A stretch of DNA of 64,000 nt from Dendrobium chrysotoxum (lineage: Eukaryota > Streptophyta > Magnoliopsida > Asparagales > Orchidaceae). Shown here one piece after another: positions 45,471 to 55,985 of this stretch. Location of the stretch: the NCBI GenBank assembly GCA_019925795.1, contig CM034315.1, forward strand, positions 26,207,867-26,271,866. The letters are read 5' to 3'. The notes below the pieces were generated by a model, which saw nothing but the letters and a program-made list of their open reading frames with translations, was not told the DNA's origin and ran no database searches. The position numbers and the translations under genes are program-made. How positions within the stretch are numbered: position 1 is the stretch's first letter; each line of letters starts with the position of its first letter.

Positions 45471-46555
45471 AATAAAAAGATTCATTCCATGAACAAAACC
45501 ACAATGAAACACACCTCACACTTTAGGTCTCTCCCAAAAGCTCTCACAAGTGACTCCAATCTCTTTCTCTCAAACCAAAGGCTCTCAAGGAACACAAAAA
45601 GACCAATAAAAAAAATCTTAGGATTTCTGAAGATATCCTATTTATAAGAATTCTCTCAAAAAATCCCTAAAATAGAATTTTTAAAATTTTTTACAAGTTA
45701 ATCATACTCTACTATCCATAGATCATACAAGATAATCATTACAATTTTGGTTGAAACCCTAATTTTCTCTCTATTTGAATAGATTATATGATATGAATTA
45801 TACAGTACGATTAGGTCAAGTTAGACCAGTTAAAATAAATTTGCAAGTCATGCTCTTTATTTGTTTAAACTACACGAACTTAATCGTATAGTACAAATTC
45901 ATCTCTAATTTTGCCCCTTAATATGAGGTCTAAAATAGAAAAATAATTAAAATTCTTATAACACAATCATATTCATAGAGTACGATTAATGCAATTTAAA
46001 ATATACCTATTTTTGGAAAGAACAAATGATGGTTGTTTAAAATTGAATTATTAGATCAAATAGGATGATGCAAATCTTATAGTATGATTTGTAATTTAAA
46101 AAATTTGATTTTAATTTCTTGGTAATCAATATCACTTGATTTTCTAAATTTTTTAAAATAGTTATAATATGTCATATGATCTGATATATATCGTATAGTA
46201 TGATTTGGAAGGAATCAAGTTCTCCAATTAACCTTAGAATTTTCATACTTTTAATACACTCACCACTATGGTGTGTTTGTGTGTGCATTGTTATTTTGCC
46301 AATATTAGCCTAAACACAAAGAAGAGTAAAAAAGAAAATAATTACATATTTTAGCACACATTTTATATTCTGAGTTCTTCTTATTATTTCACAGTCTTCA
46401 CATTCATAATTCTTGAGCTCAATCAACTCATTTTTTACTCCATTTCCTATGCACTGGTTGTTTCCTTTAACCTTAAGTGTTAGTCCCAAAATTTGTACAC
46501 TTAAATGAAATTTTATATTAACATAACAAATAATATTTAAGATCAAAACCCTAGT
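45471..46555 (-). mobile_element. Copia LTR fragment
   Basis: It holds the second half of a copia-type LTR: a CTCTCCCAAAAGCTCTCAC block, a field of GTAC-type palindromes (45700-46210), the GTGTGTTTGTGTGTGCATTG block near 46270 and the AGTGTTAGTCCCAAAATTTG block near 46480. Neither boundary shows terminal dinucleotides or target duplications. Confidence 0.6.
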
Positions 46556-46589
46556 GTACAGACTAGGCTCATGGGGTCAAACAACAAGG

Positions 46590-47470
46590 ACATTCCCACA
46601 TAGTTTCAAATTTATCTCCCAACTTGCAATGGACCAAGATGGACCTTCGAAGAACCAATATAAAGTCTCTTACTTGGAAAGTTCTATGTGGATCATCCTA
46701 TCATGTGCTTGATCCATTTGAGACTTTTATAACTTTGGGTTCTATGATCCTACAGATGCTTCTCTTCTAAACCTTTGAGTTTCATAACCAAAATCTTAGA
46801 TGTTATATGACTATAAATTGCAAATCTCAAATAGGAAATTTGTGCCTCTAGAGGGAGAATAGCCTATGCCCCAAAAACTAAAGTGAATGGGGTAGACTGA
46901 GTTGGTGTTCTATATATGATTTGATAAGCTCACAAAGCTTCAACAAATATTTCATGCCTCAAATGCTTATTATTGTGTAATATTCTCTTTAAAATTGGTA
47001 CCATGGTTTTATTCCAAACCTCAAAAATTTTATTTTCTTTAGGATAATAAATGGTTTCAATCAATGTTATGTCACCTAGAAAATTTATTTATTTTAGTGA
47101 TTCTAAAAGAAGACCATTAAGAAAAATGATTAAGCAAGGGATGCCAAATCGATATAGAATATTATACTAGAAGAGTTGGAGGACATGGTGAACTTTTACT
47201 TCTCTTAACAGGATAACTTCAACCCATTTAAAATATAATCAATTATGGCTAATAAAATCGATGACCTTTAGAAGAAGAAGGGTTAATGAGACTAACTACA
47301 TCTGAAACCAAACTTTTGAAGGGCCTTAAAGTAATTATTGGATGTAACACATAAGGTGGCTAATGTAGAACTTTATAATGTACTTGGCATTGATTACAAT
47401 GATTATGGGAAAATTTGACACATTACTCAAAATTTATATTTCTAAAATAAAATTTTGTATAGAGAAAAAT
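46590..47470 (-). pseudogene. pol: Tat-lineage integrase remnant
   Basis: The minus strand reads, with stops and frameshifts, the zinc segment HNHCNQCQVHYKVLH (47350-47410), HPIITLRPFKSLVSDVV and SKGHRF (about 47260-47340), then HEIFVEALWAYQIIYRTPTQSTPFTLVFGAEAILPLEAQI (about 46840-46960) and a KLKGLEEKHL segment. These match the H2C2, core and core-end motifs of Tat/Ogre integrase. It may be the pol type that could serve elements A and B, but this copy is dead. Confidence 0.75.
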
Positions 47471-48099
47471 ATACTATCTCGAACGACATGTATGATGTTT
47501 TACTATTGATTTGATAATAGAAATAGAATTCTTCTTTTTTATAATCAAATATAGCATAAAATATAACATATTATCCTGAAAGATAAAAAAAATATTATAC
47601 TATCAATTCAAAAATAAAAATCAATTTTAAAGACTAATTTATAATCATGGAGATTCTTTTACTTCTTTAGTGAACTAAAATAGGGTTTATTTTAAGCTGA
47701 GGTTCTAAGTTTCCCATAAAGATAAGCCCTTATAGTTAATTACATCCTAAGAGAAGCTCTTGAGAATACTCTCAATTAAAGTAGTGACTAATTATTTTGT
47801 TATTTTTAATGCTTTTGGAAAGGTTTATATTTTTTAATAGGGATTGGATCAAGGTTGACTAGTTCTTTCTGGAAATTATAGGCTAAAAGGTAGGGAACAC
47901 TATGATTCTAAGAAACTCAGAAGGGTTCCAACCTATTTAATAATTAGGCTATAATATTTAAGGATATGATGGCATTTTATATTTGAGTTGATTAATTTAT
48001 TAGAAATATAGGATTATACTCCCAAAAGGTGAGGACTTATAATTTTGAGTTTGCCTCAAATCTTAGATTTATTGTGAACCACTACAAAGTAGTGATTTG
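47471..48099. other. Unresolved AT-rich flank of copia D
   Basis: No ORF or repeat recognised. It is possibly more of the Tat pol region. The same pre-insertion locus continues at 54544 after copia D. Confidence 0.4.
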
Positions 48100-49651
48100 T
48101 GAAAGTTTGAGGAGGCTGTAAGACTTCAATGAACTTGCCTGAGGCACACCAAGAGGGGTGTGAATTGGTATTTTCAAAATATTACTTACATTTAACAAAA
48201 ATAAAACTTATATTTTTAATTTTTTCATAGTTATGAGAAGTAATCAATACTTATCACCAATTGCAGAAGCAAATAAACTTATCCAACATTTCAATGATAA
48301 TGATAGAATTCTAATCAACACAAAATAAAATAGCTATCATAGATGTCAACAAATAAGTTATAATAGAAAATAAAATGTGAAAAGGTAAAATGCAAAAAAT
48401 AGAATATTAGAATAAACATACCAGATTTTATAGTGATTTGGTCAAACCATGTCCTACGTATACTCCTCGGAGTCCTCCTCTCCTAGTATTACACTAAACT
48501 CTTTAGTGAATCTCCTTTAGCCCCCACAGTTAGGCGGAGAAGACCTTACAAAATCTCTTCCACCATCTTGAGGCGGCAGAGGATCTAAAATCCTTTTCCA
48601 CCTTCTTGGTGAAGGCAGATGACCAAGAATCCTTTTTGACCCTCCTGGTGAAGGTAGAGAACCTCGAATCCTTTTTGACCCTTGGTGAAGGAAAAGAACC
48701 TCAAATCCTTTTTCACCCTCCTGGTGAAGGTAGAGAATCTCGAATCACTTTCACCTTCCCTGGTGTGATGGAGTAGCCAGTCCTTTGACACCAGAAAGAT
48801 CTTCTTCTCAAAGCTTACCTCAAGATAAACCTGAATACATAAAGAAACTTAGGTGCAAGTTCACTGGAGCAACTATGTGAAACTACCTCTCAGATTCCCT
48901 TGAACCCCATAAGGATCTTCTCCCTCTTTCACAAACTCCACCCTCTCTCATAAGCTCAAGGCTCTTTGTTTAAGCTTTCTTCAGAAGAAAACAAATCAAT
49001 GGATGGCAAAAAGACTATTACAAAGTCTTATGAGAAAGCTTAAATAGAGGGCCTAAAAAAACCCTAAAAATTCAATTCAGCCCTCAAAGATTAAATAATA
49101 TGATTGTAGGATCATCTAGTAGGATATGTAGAATTTGACTTGTTATTACTATACGATCATTAGTACGAATGAATAGTCATACAATACGATCAGTTCACTT
49201 TTGCCTATTAGTGTTGTACGATTACTAGTACAAATAAACAGTCGTACAGTATGATTAGTTCAACCAAATTGTAATTCATCCAGGATGAAACCTGGAACGA
49301 CCAAATATCATCTTTGTCAATCATACAGTATGATCCAGTTTGTACAGTACGATCAAAATATCAAAATTAAGCAGATTTAATTGATTAATCGTAGGATTAA
49401 ATTAGGCAATATTTTAAATATCATACTATATGATTAGATTTGTACAATATGAATAGAACAAACATTTAAAATGCAAATTTTTGCCTAATTTAATAAACAG
49501 CGGGGTTTTTAATTCTAACAGATCATTAAGTATGATGTGGTGTTTATACTGTATGATTTATTATATTTATATTTTTAGATAAATAAAATATTTTAATTAA
49601 TTTCTATAATAACAGATTGTCCAATACGATACATATCGTATAATATGATTT

Positions 49652-50836
49652 ACAACAACAACAACAACAACAACATCAAGCCTTTATCCCACTACGTGGG
49701 GTCGGCTACATGAATCCTTTTTCTCCATTGTGTCCTGTTACAAGTCAAATTCTCGTTTAAATCTAATAAAGAAAGATCATTTCTAATATTTTCTGACCAA
49801 GTCTTTTTAGGTCTACCTCTACCTTTCTTAACATAAGTCAAATCTAAGACCTCTACTTTCCTAACCGGGTCATCGGGAGGCCGCCGTTTTACGTGACCAA
49901 ACCACCTAAGGCGACTCTCTCTAATCTTATCTTCCACTGGAGCTACTCCAACCTTTTCACGAATATGCTCATTTCGTATCCTATCTCTAAGGGTAAAGCC
50001 ACTCATCCACCTGAGCATCCTCATCTCTGCAACACTTAACTTAGAATTATGCTTCTCTTTTAATGGCCAACATTCGGCACCATAAAGCATTGCAGGTCTC
50101 ACCACCATCTTATAGAATTTTCCCTTAAGTTTGAGGGGTACTTTTCTATCACACAATAAGCCTGATGCATTCCTCCACTTCAACCATCCAACTTGGATTC
50201 TGCTGATAATATCCCCATCTATATCACCATCACTCTGAACAATAGATCCAAGATATCTAAAACGTGTACTCTTATTAATGACTTGATCGGCCAAAGTCAC
50301 AATGCCCTCACTAGGTCTATTATTACTAAAATTACACTCCATATATTCCGTTTTAGATCTACTCAAGCGAAAACCTTTAGACTCTAAGGTTGACCTCCAC
50401 AATTCTAGTTTACCTTCAACTCCCTCTCTAGTCTTATCAACAAGAAGAATATCATCAGCAAAAAGCATACACCAAGGTACATCCTCTTGCAAATGTCTAG
50501 TGAGAACATCCATGACTAAAGCAAACAGATATGGGCTTAAGGCTGATCCTTGATGTAATCCAACCGAAATAGGGAAATACTTGGTCAAACCACCTTGTGT
50601 TTGAACACAAGTAATAGCTCCTGCATACATATCTTTAATGATTTGAATATAAGCGTTATTAACTCTTTTCTTTTCAAGAACTCTCCATAGCACTTCTCTT
50701 GGAACTTTATCATATGCTTTTTCTAAATCAATAAATATCATATGTAAATCCTCCTTATTCTCTCTATATTTCTCCATCAAACCTCTTAATAAATGTATGG
50801 CTTCCATAGTAGACCTACCCGGCATGAATCCAAATT
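49652..50836 (-). mobile_element. 5'-truncated RTE-type LINE in copia D
   Basis: The 3' tail on the minus strand is GATGTTGTTG followed by about eight TTG units. It follows a GTAGCCGACCCCACGTAGTG block that is frequent at the 3' ends of plant RTE LINEs. The right edge lies near CCAAATTG (50836). No clear target duplication is visible. The endonuclease and RT N-terminus are missing. Confidence 0.85.
49692..50825 (-). CDS. LINE reverse transcriptase, C-terminal part (377 codons, open)
   Basis: The frame starts inside the RT domain at FMPGRSTMEAIHLLRGL. It contains FIDLEKAYDKVPREVLW (first catalytic Asp), GLHQGSALSPYLFALVMDVL, and the catalytic FADD in WCMLFADDILLVD, then SKTEYMECNFS, YLGSIVQ, a thumb/connection segment with YGAECWPLKEKH, MLRWMSGFTLRDRIRNE, RLRWFGHVKRR and a C-terminal GRGRPKKTW segment. 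The order is typical of RTE-clade LINE RTs. The RT nicks and copies at the target in intact elements; this copy lacks the endonuclease. The upstream frame reads QFG before the methionine, so the ATG is not a true start. No internal stop is present, suggesting a young insertion. Confidence 0.9.
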   Translation of the reverse strand: MPGRSTMEAIHLLRGLMEKYRENKEDLHMIFIDLEKAYDKVPREVLWRVLEKKRVNNAYIQIIKDMYAGAITCVQTQGGLTKYFPISVGLHQGSALSPYLFALVMDVLTRHLQEDVPWCMLFADDILLVDKTREGVEGKLELWRSTLESKGFRLSRSKTEYMECNFSNNRPSEGIVTLADQVINKSTRFRYLGSIVQSDGDIDGDIISRIQVGWLKWRNASGLLCDRKVPLKLKGKFYKMVVRPAMLYGAECWPLKEKHNSKLSVAEMRMLRWMSGFTLRDRIRNEHIREKVGVAPVEDKIRESRLRWFGHVKRRPPDDPVRKVEVLDLTYVKKGRGRPKKTWSENIRNDLSLLDLNENLTCNRTQWRKRIHVADPT

Positions 50837-51076
50837 GAAATATTTAAAATTATTTTGGCTCCCCTTGTGTGTGTGTGCATGGTCATCCTGTGAGTATACA
50901 CCCTTACAGGACTTGATTCAAAAAATAAAAATCAATAAATGAAAATTACATACTAGGAGAAATAAAGAAGCAAATATTATGTTGTACCTAAAATGTTAGT
51001 CAACCCACAAATAGAAATGCACTACATATATTAGTAGAAATAAAGAAGCAATCAATAATATTTGCTATCATAAAAA

Positions 51077-51290
51077 ATCTCTCCCTTTTTGATGATGACA
51101 AACATTATTAGTTGAAAATTGCAAACTAATATTATTTTCTCCTTATCTCCCCCTTACTAAGAGAATTATATTAAAAATAGGGGAAAGTATTTATTTTATT
51201 TTTTTATTAAAAAATAAATTTAAAACTAAATAGTAGATGAATAAATACAAAATAAATGCAACCAAATATCTTCTCCCCCTTTTGACATCA
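51077..51290 (-). other. Multiple polypurine tracts of copia D
   Basis: Minus-strand purine tracts lie at 51079-51090, 51146-51155 and 51272-51290 (the last reads TGATGTCAAAAGGGGGAGA). This matches the multi-tract arrangement of Sireviruses and the pair seen in copia-1. Confidence 0.7.
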
Positions 51291-51557
51291 CAAAAATGAG
51301 AGAGAATATAACACCTAAAATTAAAATAAATGCTGAAGAAAATAATAACATATTCATACATAAAATAGAATAATTTAAAAAAAAACAAATAAACAAAGTA
51401 GATAATTAAACACACCAAACACATAAACACAACACACAAACAAACCATGACATACTTATACCTGATCGAAATTAACAATTGAATCTTTGACGATTCAACA
51501 TAATTTTTTTACCTCATCTTATTACTCATGTTCTGATGAGTCAGAGGCTAAGTTTGC

Positions 51558-52550
51558 CTAAGAGATTTGGTGCTTCTTATCATTTCCTCTTATTGTAATT
51601 TGCTTATCCTCACCCTTTTTCGTTATAGGGTGTATATTAAAATTGGGGCATTCGTATTTCAGATGTCCAGGTTTCCTACACCCAAAGCAAATAATTCTAG
51701 AAGTAACCTTATCATATTCATCATTTTTACCTTTGATCCACTTTTGTTCATGTTTATGCTTGCGCTTCAGGAGACTTTTGAATTTGCTTGTTATTGATGC
51801 AATCTCCTCACTCTCATCATCTCCTATGCCATTTTTATCTGTATCTTTTGCCTTTAGCACTATAACCTTCTCGTCACCTGCATCCGAAAGTCTTTGACTC
51901 TCACTTTGCTCATAGGCAATGAGTGAGCCGATCAGATTATCAATAGCATAAATATTCAAGTATTTCAATTCACATATAGAAGTGACTTTAGTATTAAAAT
52001 TATCAGGTAAACAATATAGAATTTTGTTGACCTTCTTAGAGTTTGAAAGTTCTCTACCTAAGGCATGTAATGATATTACTATCTGAGTAAACCTAGTATA
52101 TACACCTGAGATAGTCTCATAAGGTTTCATGTAAAAAAGTTCATAATCATGTAATAAAATATTTAGCCTAGATCGTTTAACTTCACTAGTTCCCTCATAT
52201 GTGATGCACAGTTTATCCCATATCTCTTTCCCCGTAGTACAGGTAGATCCTCACATATAATCTTCAAAATTAAGTGCATAGAAAAAGTTGTTTAAGCATT
52301 TAGCATTTAATTGTGCATAGACTTGTTCTTCTTTACTCCATTCTATAAAAGGAATAATACTTTTGGCTCCATTAATAATATGTGATGGTACAGAATAACT
52401 AGTTTGAATCATATGTAATATTCTAAAATCAATAGATTATAAAAATGTAGACATCTGAGTTTTCCAAAAATTAAAGGGAATGTTTTTAAACAATGGTGGA
52501 TAGGTTATTGAATAACCTTCCATAGTATTCCTATTTCCAAATTATGCCAT
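51558..52550 (-). pseudogene. gag: Copia D gag (331 codons, three in-frame stops)
   Basis: From ATG at 52550 a single frame runs to TGA or TAA at 51558 with no frameshift but three internal stops in its first 140 codons (after MA, after STFL and after EDYM). Readable parts: FGNRNTMEGYS, LFKNIPFNFWKTQMSTF, WDKLCITYEGTSEVKRSRLNILLHDYELFYMK (UBN2-type core) and LHALGREL. From about 52130 it is fully open for 190 codons, ending with an intact CCHC knuckle CFGCRKPGHLKYEC. Gag forms the particle and binds element RNA. The preserved knuckle and frame contrast with the heavily broken gag of copia-1. Confidence 0.85.
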
Positions 52551-52594
52551 TGATCTTTTACCTCTATATTTTCTAAAACACTATTTTGAGTACC

Positions 52595-52606
52595 GCTCTG
52601 ATACCA
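52595..52606 (-). other. Primer binding site of copia D (initiator Met tRNA)
   Basis: The minus strand reads TGGTATCAGAGC, the standard copia primer site, two bases from the LTR edge at 52609. Confidence 0.9.
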
Positions 52607-52608
52607 CT

Positions 52609-54538
52609 TATAAGTTTGAGGAGGCTATAAGACCTTAATGAACTAGCCTGAGAAACACTAAGAGGAGGGGGGGAGGGGTTAATTGGTATTTTTAAAATAT
52701 TACATGCATTCAACAAAAATAAAATGTATCTTTTTGATTTTTACATAGTTAAGAGAAGTAATCAATACTTGTCACCAATTACGAAAGTAAACAAACTTAT
52801 CCAACATTTCAATGATAATGATAGAATTCTAATCAACACAAAATAAAATAGCTATCACAAATGTCAACCAAGCATTACAACACAAAATAAAATGCAAAAA
52901 GGTAAAATGCAGAAAATAAAAAATTAGAACAAACACACCAGAATTTTATAGTGGTTCGGTCAAACTATGACCTACATCCACTCCCTGGAGTCCTCCTCTC
53001 TAAGTATTGCACTAAACTCTTTAGTGACTCTCCTTTAGCCCCCATAGTTAGGTGGAGAAGACCTTATAAAATCTCTTCTACCAACTCGGTGCTGCAGTGG
53101 ACCTGAAATCCTTTTTCACCTTCCTGGTGAAGGAAGAGGACCTGGAATCCTTTTTGACCCTCCTGGTGAAGGCAGAGAACCTCGAATCCTTTTTGACCCT
53201 CTTGGTAAAGGTAAAGATCCTCAAATCCTTTTTCACCCTCTTGCTGAAGGCAGAGAATCTCGAATCCTTTTTCACCCTCCTGGTGAAGGTAGAGAACCTA
53301 GAATCACTTTCACCTTCCCTAGTGCGACGGAGTAGCCCGGTCTTTTGACACCAAAGAGATCTTCTTCCCAAAGCTTCGCTCAAGATAAACCTTAACACAT
53401 GGAGAAACTCAGGTGCAAGTTTTCTAAATAAACTTTGTGAAACTCCCTCTCACACTCGCTTGAAACCTACAAGGATCTTCTCCCTCTCTCATAAACTCCA
53501 CCATTTTTCTCACAAGCTCAAGGCTCTCTCTTCAAGCTTTCTTCAGAAGAAAATAAATTAATGGATGCCAAAAAGACTATTATAAAGTCTTATGAGAAAG
53601 CTTAAATATAGGGCTTCAAAAAACCTTAAAAATTTAATTCAACCATCAAAGATTATATAGTACAATTGCATGATCATCCAATATGATATACAAAATTTGA
53701 GCTGTTAGTACTGTATGATCATTAGTATGAATGAACAGTTGTATAGTATGACTAATTTAATTTTTTCTATTAGTTCTATACGATCACTAGTGCGAATGAA
53801 TAGTGGTATAGTTGATTAGTTCAACCAAGTTTCAATTCATCCAGGACAAAACCTGGGACAACCAAATATCATCTCTTTTGATGATATAGTACAATCCAAT
53901 TTGTGCAGTATGATAAAAAAATCAAAATTATGTAGATTCGATTGATTAATCACAGGATTAAATGAGGTAATATTTTAAACATCATATAGTACGATTAGGT
54001 TTATACAGTACAAATAGAACAACATTTCAGATAGAAAATTTTACCTAATTTAATAAACGGTGAGGTTTTTGATTATAACAGATCATCTAGTATAACATGG
54101 TATTCATACGGTATGATTAATTATATTTCAATATTATTTTTTTTCAAATAAATAAAATATTTTAATTAATTTCTATAAAATAGATTGTCTAGTATGATAC
54201 CTATTATATAAAATGATTTATAAAAAAATTAAAATATTAAAATTATTTTTTCTCCCCTTGTGTGTGTGTGTGTGTGCATGATCACCCTGCGAGCATACAC
54301 CCTTACAGGACTTTACTCAAGAAATTAAAAATAAATAAATAAAAATTATATACTCTTTCAACATAACCTATTCTACCCAATCTTAAGCCCTGAATCTTCA
54401 AAGAATAATGCATATTATACCTAAAATGTTAGTCAACACACAAATATATATGCACTACAAGTATTAGGAGAAATAAATAGACAATCAATAATATTTGCTA
54501 TCATAAAAAACATAAACTCAGGAGCCTTGGTTGCAACA
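52609..54538 (-). mobile_element. Copia D 5' LTR (right, 1,930 bp)
   Basis: It starts TATAAGTTTGAGG (TG changed to TA) and ends CCTTGGTTGCAACA. It contains an interrupted G tract near 52665, TTCACC/GGTGAA repeats (53100-53330), GTAC palindromes (53650-54210) and a TG repeat near 54262. Confidence 0.88.
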
Positions 54539-55149
54539 ATTTGAACTATTATTTAGAAGTGTAGGAATTTATGAAGTGTGACTTATAACTTTAAAACCTA
54601 AAGGGATTCAACATAAAGCACACTTTACTATTCTTACATCTGCCTAGAGTGGAATGCTAACTAAACCACTAACTTGGATAAGCTGGATATTTTTTATTTA
54701 AGAAAGAAGAGTTTGTAGTCCAGAGATTGAAATCAGGGTTTATATTGAATATGCAAAGGTTTAAATGAACCTAACTAATGCAGTTGAAATTTTTTTCCAA
54801 ATATATAAATCTTTTAAATGAACTAATGCAATTGTATATGAAATAAGAAAAATTTAGCTTTTTAAGAAAAATCTAGTAGCATAATAGCCCTATGCCAATA
54901 GGAATAGAAAGCTCAACTTTGTCTCATAGGTTACCCCTTGCTTTCCATTGGTATGCGTGCATTTTGTGTGTGATGTAAAAAAGAAAAATGCAAGATATGC
55001 TCACATAAAAGTAAATTATTTGTATTTTAAATGATAAATTTGATATATACTAGAAGCCTAATATGTATCCAAGCTAAACACATACAAGTAAAGAAACTTA
55101 TGAAAACATAAGAGTTCTAATGTACAATCAATATAAACACATCAATCAA
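54539..55149. other. Flank of copia D, unresolved
   Basis: It begins with the ATTTG duplication. AT-rich, no ORF or repeat recognised. Part may belong to the inverted LTR relic that follows. Confidence 0.35.
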
Positions 55150-55760
55150 TCACATAAAAGCATATAAAAGTGTCCATGTGGCAAGTGCCATTTATAATAC
55201 AACCATGGTCTATAGGAAATAAAATTGAGGCAAAGCACCACCTTAAATAAGCTTGGATTTATACCAAATAAAGTGAAAATAAAATGACTCTATAAAACCT
55301 ACAAGTTAGCAATGATATTAGTATTCCATTTAAGCATTTAAAAATCACACTACATAGTGCCTAACACTTTCTTAGGAGCTAAGCAATTAATCTTTGTCCA
55401 TGCTGTTAGATTTTTAAGGGGGATAAGTAACTACTTATGAAAACCCATATATGATGTAATTAGTTTAAAGATTTATTGGTATTAGCCCCCATTTTAGCTT
55501 TGCATATGCATGGCCATCTGTATTAAATTTGATTTTAAACAAACATCCAAGTCCCTCATAACCTCGAGCACATACATGTTTATCATAAATCACATCTAGG
55601 GACATTTAGCCATTCTTAGAAATCATAAATCAAGTATAACTCATTCAAATGTCATTCACATCAAAAATTGCATTTAACACAGAATAATGCACCTAACTTA
55701 GAACTAGGGTAGGTTGTCCTAAGAAGCAAACTAATGTGTGAACTAGGTTGTGTATGTGTC
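55150..55760 (-). mobile_element. Inverted relic of an element-A-like LTR
   Basis: The reverse complement aligns in order with 19230-20100 of the 5' LTR: TTAGGACAACCNACYCTAG, GGTGGCCATGC (here ATGGCCATGC), then a TGGCACTTGCCACATGGAC block. The palindromic block is the best conserved part. It is much older than element A. Confidence 0.7.
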
Positions 55761-55917
55761 ACTCTATTTATTTAATTTTTACTAATGGGTGGTTTCAATT
55801 TAATATTTGGTGTTTTACAACTTTTATTTAGCTTTTAAGAGTTTTAAAAGATTATTTTAATTAATTTTGATTAACTCGACACATGTTATTGCTTATTATA
55901 AATTTATAAGTTCCAAG

Positions 55918-55921
<4 letters not shown>

Positions 55922-55982
<61 letters not shown>
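55922..55982. repeat. TA dinucleotide microsatellite (about 30 units)
   Basis: Uninterrupted alternating T and A over about 60 bp inside AT-rich sequence. Confidence 0.95.

Positions 55983-55985
<3 letters not shown>

Larger units (their letters stand above)
48100..51076 (-). mobile_element. Copia D 3' LTR (left), interrupted by a LINE
   Basis: It begins TGAAAGTTTGAGGAGGCTGTAAG and aligns with 52609 onward. About 1,185 bp in the middle is the LINE. The last 30 or so bases (CATAAACTCAGGAGCCTTGG to the end in the right LTR) are deleted at 51077. Confidence 0.85.
48100..54538 (-). mobile_element. Copia D: gag-only copia element (TR-GAG type)
   Basis: Two LTRs (48100-51076, carrying a LINE, and 52609-54538) flank an internal region of only about 1.5 kb. 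This has a perfect primer site, one gag reading frame and several polypurine tracts. No protease, integrase or RT is present and there is little room for them. The target duplication ATTTG (48095-48099 and 54539-54543) supports the boundaries. Elements with LTRs, primer site and gag only have been described in plants as TR-GAG retrotransposons. It presumably used the pol of a full copia relative. Confidence 0.85.

Noticed and set aside
45366..45647. 93-codon frame beginning MVIAPIIVSCDW
   Set aside because: Not a gene of its own: the first third is Athila-like RNase H sequence and the remainder runs into a copia LTR fragment, so it is a chance fusion at a relic junction.
50193..50553. Plus-strand frames overlapping the LINE (also at 62957-63151)
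   Set aside because: Antisense shadows of the LINE reverse transcriptase.
53078..53398. Periodic basic frame (about 106 codons) in the copia D LTR and its opposite-strand counterpart; similar at 48585-48791
   Set aside because: Translation of the TTCACC/GGTGAA subrepeats in an LTR; no start context or conservation as protein.
55922..55982. TA repeat as a possible cruciform regulator
   Set aside because: An ordinary microsatellite in AT-rich DNA; no further support.
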